DNA of 16,843 nt from NCBI GenBank assembly GCA_017648225.1, contig JAGCJE010000149.1, positions 1 to 16,843 on the forward strand. The letters run 5' to 3'. The DNA comes from Kiritimatiellia bacterium. Lineage in GTDB: Bacteria > Verrucomicrobiota > Kiritimatiellia > RFP12 > UBA1067. The notes under the pieces are model-generated. The model saw only the letters and a program-made list of their open reading frames with translations. It was not told the DNA's origin and did not search any database. Of this stretch, positions 14,174-16,843 are shown one piece after another (the first letter of the stretch is position 1; each line of letters begins with the position of its first letter). The position numbers were made by a program, and so were the translations under genes.

Positions 14174-16843
14174 ATGCTTAAAATGACGACTTTCAAGAAT
14201 TTAACGGTACTCGCAGCGACTGCGGCTTTTGTAGCCGCGGGATATAAAGCGTCTGCCCAAGACGATCTTGACGATTTGCTGAACGATCTCGCCGGTAGTG
14301 ACACCGCGGTCGAGAAGAAAGCCGAAGAGCCTGCGAAGCCGGCGGAACCAGCCGTTGCGACACCTGCGCCGGCGCCTGCCGAGAATGCTTCCGCAGACAC
14401 TTTATTGGATGATCCTGCTCTGGCTCCCGCTCAAACGGTGACGGCTGAGCCTGTCGTTGAAGTCAAGGAAGCGGCGCCCGCTCCCGAAGCGGCTGCGGCT
14501 GTCGCCGAGACTAAGGCCGAAGAGCCCGCCAAGGTCGCAGCTGACGACGGTCAGCTTAAGCCCGCCGAGAAATATTACGGTGATGACAAGAAGGCTACGG
14601 ACGCGGAATTGCGCGATGCTCTGCGTAAGACTCAGGAGTTGCGCTTCAAGGCGTTTAAGCTTCAGGCTGAACGCGAAATCGCCGAGGCCGAAAAGTGCAT
14701 GGCCGGCGAGGAGTTCCAGGAAGCCGCCCGTCATTATGCGTTGGCGATGAAGCTTCTGAATTCCTCTCCTTCGCTTTCCGGTCTCCGGAAGAAGTGCCAG
14801 GAAGGTATCGCCGAGGGTCTTTACAGAGCAGCTCTTCAGGAAAATGCGACCGGTCGCCGCGAGCGCGCCCTCAAGCTGATCCAGAAGGCTATCGACTGCC
14901 GCCACCCCAAGGCGCGCCGTCAGCATGAGGCCTGGATTGCCGAAGGTGATCCCGACGCCAATAAGGCCGATGTATCTGAAATCACCCATCGCCGTAACGA
15001 CGAGGATTTCAAGGCAAAGCGCGCCGAGTACAAAAAGCACCTTAAGCGCGCCCAGCAGTTACTTTCGGTAAGAGAGCTTGATAAGGCTCGGGATGAGGTT
15101 GAGCTTGTTCTTGATGACGATCCTTATAACCAGGAGGCGTTGAGACTTCTTGATAAAATTCATCAGAAGCGCAGAACAATTATGGCCAGCGAGCGTGAAG
15201 TTACGCGTAAGGGTATGATGGCCGAAGTAGATGAAGCCTGGAGGCCCAACTATGCGATCGACGTTCGCGACGTTGAAGTCGTCGCCGATACGAATAAAAA
15301 GCCGACCGACGAGAAGGATGAGACGGCTTCCCCCGAGCAGGAAATCATCAAGCGTATGAAGGATATGCGCCTTCCCGCAATTTCGTTCAAGCCTCCGGCT
15401 ACGCTCAGCGATGCGATTGAAACGTTCAGCCAGCTCTCCAAGGATTTCGACCGTCCTGATATTCCGCTCGAGCAGCGTGGTTTCAACTTCTTCTTCAAGC
15501 CTCAGGAGATTGCGCAGGCTCCTGCGGACGCTGAGGCCGGCGCCGACAACAGCAGTGGGTTCGGTGTAAGCGAAACCGCCGAAGCCAAGCCTTCCAGCGA
15601 GCGCGGACCGGTCTTGCCGATCATCACCGCGAGCGGTATTTCCTTCTATGACGCGCTTAAGCTCGTTTGCGAGGCTGTAAACTACAAGTTCACCGTAAAG
15701 GGACCGATGGTTACGATTATGCACAAGGACGCTTCCGTCGAAGAGATGCATACTCGCAGCTTCCCCGTTCTTTCTTCGTTCATGGATCGTATGGACACGG
15801 CTCAGACCGATGTTCAGGATCTTCGCGCCAGTGGAAACGCTGGTTTCAACCTCAGCACCAGACCTAAAGCCAGCAACGACGACGGCGAGAACAAGGAGCA
15901 GGATTGGAAGGAGTTCTTCCGTCTCATGGGTGTCGAGTGGCCCGAAGGTTCTTCCATTATGTATATTAAGACTCTCGGCAAGCTTCAGGTTAAGAATACG
16001 CTCGAGAATCTTGCTGAACTTGAAAACGCCCTCAACGAACTGAACATTAAGCCTACGCTCATTGAAATCGAGGCCCGATTCGTTGAAGTCTGCCAGGACG
16101 ATCTTAACTCCCTCGGATTCGAGTGGATTCTCAACAGCGACTATTCTCTCGGCCTTGGTCGCCATGCTTCTAAGCTTCTCGGCATAAAGAACGGTCAGTG
16201 GGATGTCGGCTCTGCAAATCAGTCTTCCTCTGGCGCTGGCGTAACTACTGGAAATTCCAATCCTGGTGTAGGCGGGGGTTCGTCGCTCGGCGGTACGTCT
16301 TCTGGCGGAGCTGGCACCACGATTAACCCTGGGGTGAATGGTGGCTCGGCGTCGGGTTCTTCCTTAGCGTCTTATGCTGCATCGAAGGGGGCTCCGTGGA
16401 TTCGCGGCACAGGTGCGAAGGGCAACGTAGGCTTTGGCGCCACAGGCGGTGATACCGGTTACGGTATGAACAACCGTTACCTCTCAACGCTTGGTAACCA
16501 TATTTCCGGCGAGGGTTATTCGACGAACGATCAGTTTATGCGTGTTAACGCCTTCCTCGGTTCAGCTGATCTTTCGATGATTCTTCACATGCTTTCGCAG
16601 CGTAGCGACACGGACCTCCTCTCCGCTCCGAAAGTTCTGACTCGCTCGGAAGAGCAGGCCGTTATTAAGGTTGTTACGATGTACCGTTACCCGGATGAGT
16701 ACGACGTCCAGCTTCAGAGCTCGAGAAGCGGCGGATCGGATTACGGCGGCGGTAGCCAGAGCGCGATTCTCGCTATCGTTGAACCGACCAACTTTAAGGA
16801 GCAGGAAGTCGGCGTTATTCTCGATGTAACGCCCAGGCTTACC
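14174..16843 (+). CDS. TPR-containing type II/IV secretin (Amuc_1098-like), 3' partial
   Basis: The frame stays open for 890 codons to the window edge, so the C-terminus is missing. A signal peptide (MLKMTTFKNLTVLAATAAFV, predicted cut after ASA at 28) exports it. Next come an acidic segment (DDLDDLLNDLAG), an Ala/Pro/Glu-rich linker to about residue 125, and a helical TPR-like region (about 140-350; FQEAARHYALAMKLL, RRERALKLIQKAID, ARDEVELVLDDDPYNQEALR). STN/N0-type elements follow at about 400-516 (ISFKPPATLSDAIETF, ISFYDALKLVCEAVNYKF). An N1-type KH-like domain lies near 597-650 (KLQVKNTLENLAELENAL, LIEIEARFVEV). The secretin beta-domain begins with LGFEW, is broken by a Gly/Ser-rich insert (about 681-735), and resumes with LSAPKVLTRSEEQAV and QEVGVILDVTPRLT. 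It should form the outer-membrane channel of the pilus-like system. Long reverse-strand frames over it are shadows. Confidence 0.92.
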   Translation, partial: MLKMTTFKNLTVLAATAAFVAAGYKASAQDDLDDLLNDLAGSDTAVEKKAEEPAKPAEPAVATPAPAPAENASADTLLDDPALAPAQTVTAEPVVEVKEAAPAPEAAAAVAETKAEEPAKVAADDGQLKPAEKYYGDDKKATDAELRDALRKTQELRFKAFKLQAEREIAEAEKCMAGEEFQEAARHYALAMKLLNSSPSLSGLRKKCQEGIAEGLYRAALQENATGRRERALKLIQKAIDCRHPKARRQHEAWIAEGDPDANKADVSEITHRRNDEDFKAKRAEYKKHLKRAQQLLSVRELDKARDEVELVLDDDPYNQEALRLLDKIHQKRRTIMASEREVTRKGMMAEVDEAWRPNYAIDVRDVEVVADTNKKPTDEKDETASPEQEIIKRMKDMRLPAISFKPPATLSDAIETFSQLSKDFDRPDIPLEQRGFNFFFKPQEIAQAPADAEAGADNSSGFGVSETAEAKPSSERGPVLPIITASGISFYDALKLVCEAVNYKFTVKGPMVTIMHKDASVEEMHTRSFPVLSSFMDRMDTAQTDVQDLRASGNAGFNLSTRPKASNDDGENKEQDWKEFFRLMGVEWPEGSSIMYIKTLGKLQVKNTLENLAELENALNELNIKPTLIEIEARFVEVCQDDLNSLGFEWILNSDYSLGLGRHASKLLGIKNGQWDVGSANQSSSGAGVTTGNSNPGVGGGSSLGGTSSGGAGTTINPGVNGGSASGSSLASYAASKGAPWIRGTGAKGNVGFGATGGDTGYGMNNRYLSTLGNHISGEGYSTNDQFMRVNAFLGSADLSMILHMLSQRSDTDLLSAPKVLTRSEEQAVIKVVTMYRYPDEYDVQLQSSRSGGSDYGGGSQSAILAIVEPTNFKEQEVGVILDVTPRLT

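Noticed and set aside
15059..16165. 368-residue open frame on the - strand
   Set aside because: It is antisense to the secretin, whose + frame is open for 890 codons with signal peptide, N-domains and secretin motifs. The same holds for the shorter - frames at 14128-14400 and 14402-15040.

Overview
The window most likely comes from a Gram-negative bacterium of the PVC group, probably Kiritimatiellota or Verrucomicrobiota. This is inferred from three things: a giant secreted LamG and thrombospondin-type-3 protein, a gene block with the same order and architecture as the Akkermansia Amuc_1102-1101-1100-1099-1098 pilus-like locus, and a KDO-pathway enzyme that implies lipopolysaccharide. All genes are on the + strand, and no stretch over 300 bases lacks a gene. 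The first and last genes run off the window edges.

Left region (1-6260): the C-terminal ~2,070 residues of a giant exported protein, with about ten acidic calcium-binding-type (DxDxDG) motifs, one LamG jelly-roll and one Fn3-like domain. It ends in a GC-rich hairpin. Middle region (6280-9567): acetate kinase and phosphotransacetylase, which together convert acetyl-CoA to acetate plus ATP, separated by a heptanucleotide repeat array; then arabinose-5-phosphate isomerase (KdsD/KpsF).

Right region (9587-16843): a compact pilus-like or type II secretion-like envelope operon. In order it encodes an exported Amuc_1102-like protein, a PilM protein fused to a PilN-like membrane/periplasmic segment, an Amuc_1100-like PilO-type protein, an Amuc_1099-like membrane protein with a Cys4 cluster and TSP3 repeats, and a large TPR-containing secretin. 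PilM-N, the Amuc_1100-like and the Amuc_1099-like genes overlap by ATGA and are almost certainly translationally coupled. The secretin gene has a good sigma70-type promoter of its own. Together they would form a cytoplasmic actin-like platform, an inner-membrane/periplasmic alignment complex and an outer-membrane channel. No PilB/PilT ATPase, PilC platform protein or classical prepilin is present in the window.

The most interesting points are the PilM-PilN fusion, the matching basic linkers in the PilN- and PilO-like proteins, the apparently periplasmic Cys4 plus TSP3 module whose calcium motif also recurs in the giant protein, and the near-duplicate translational coupling junctions.
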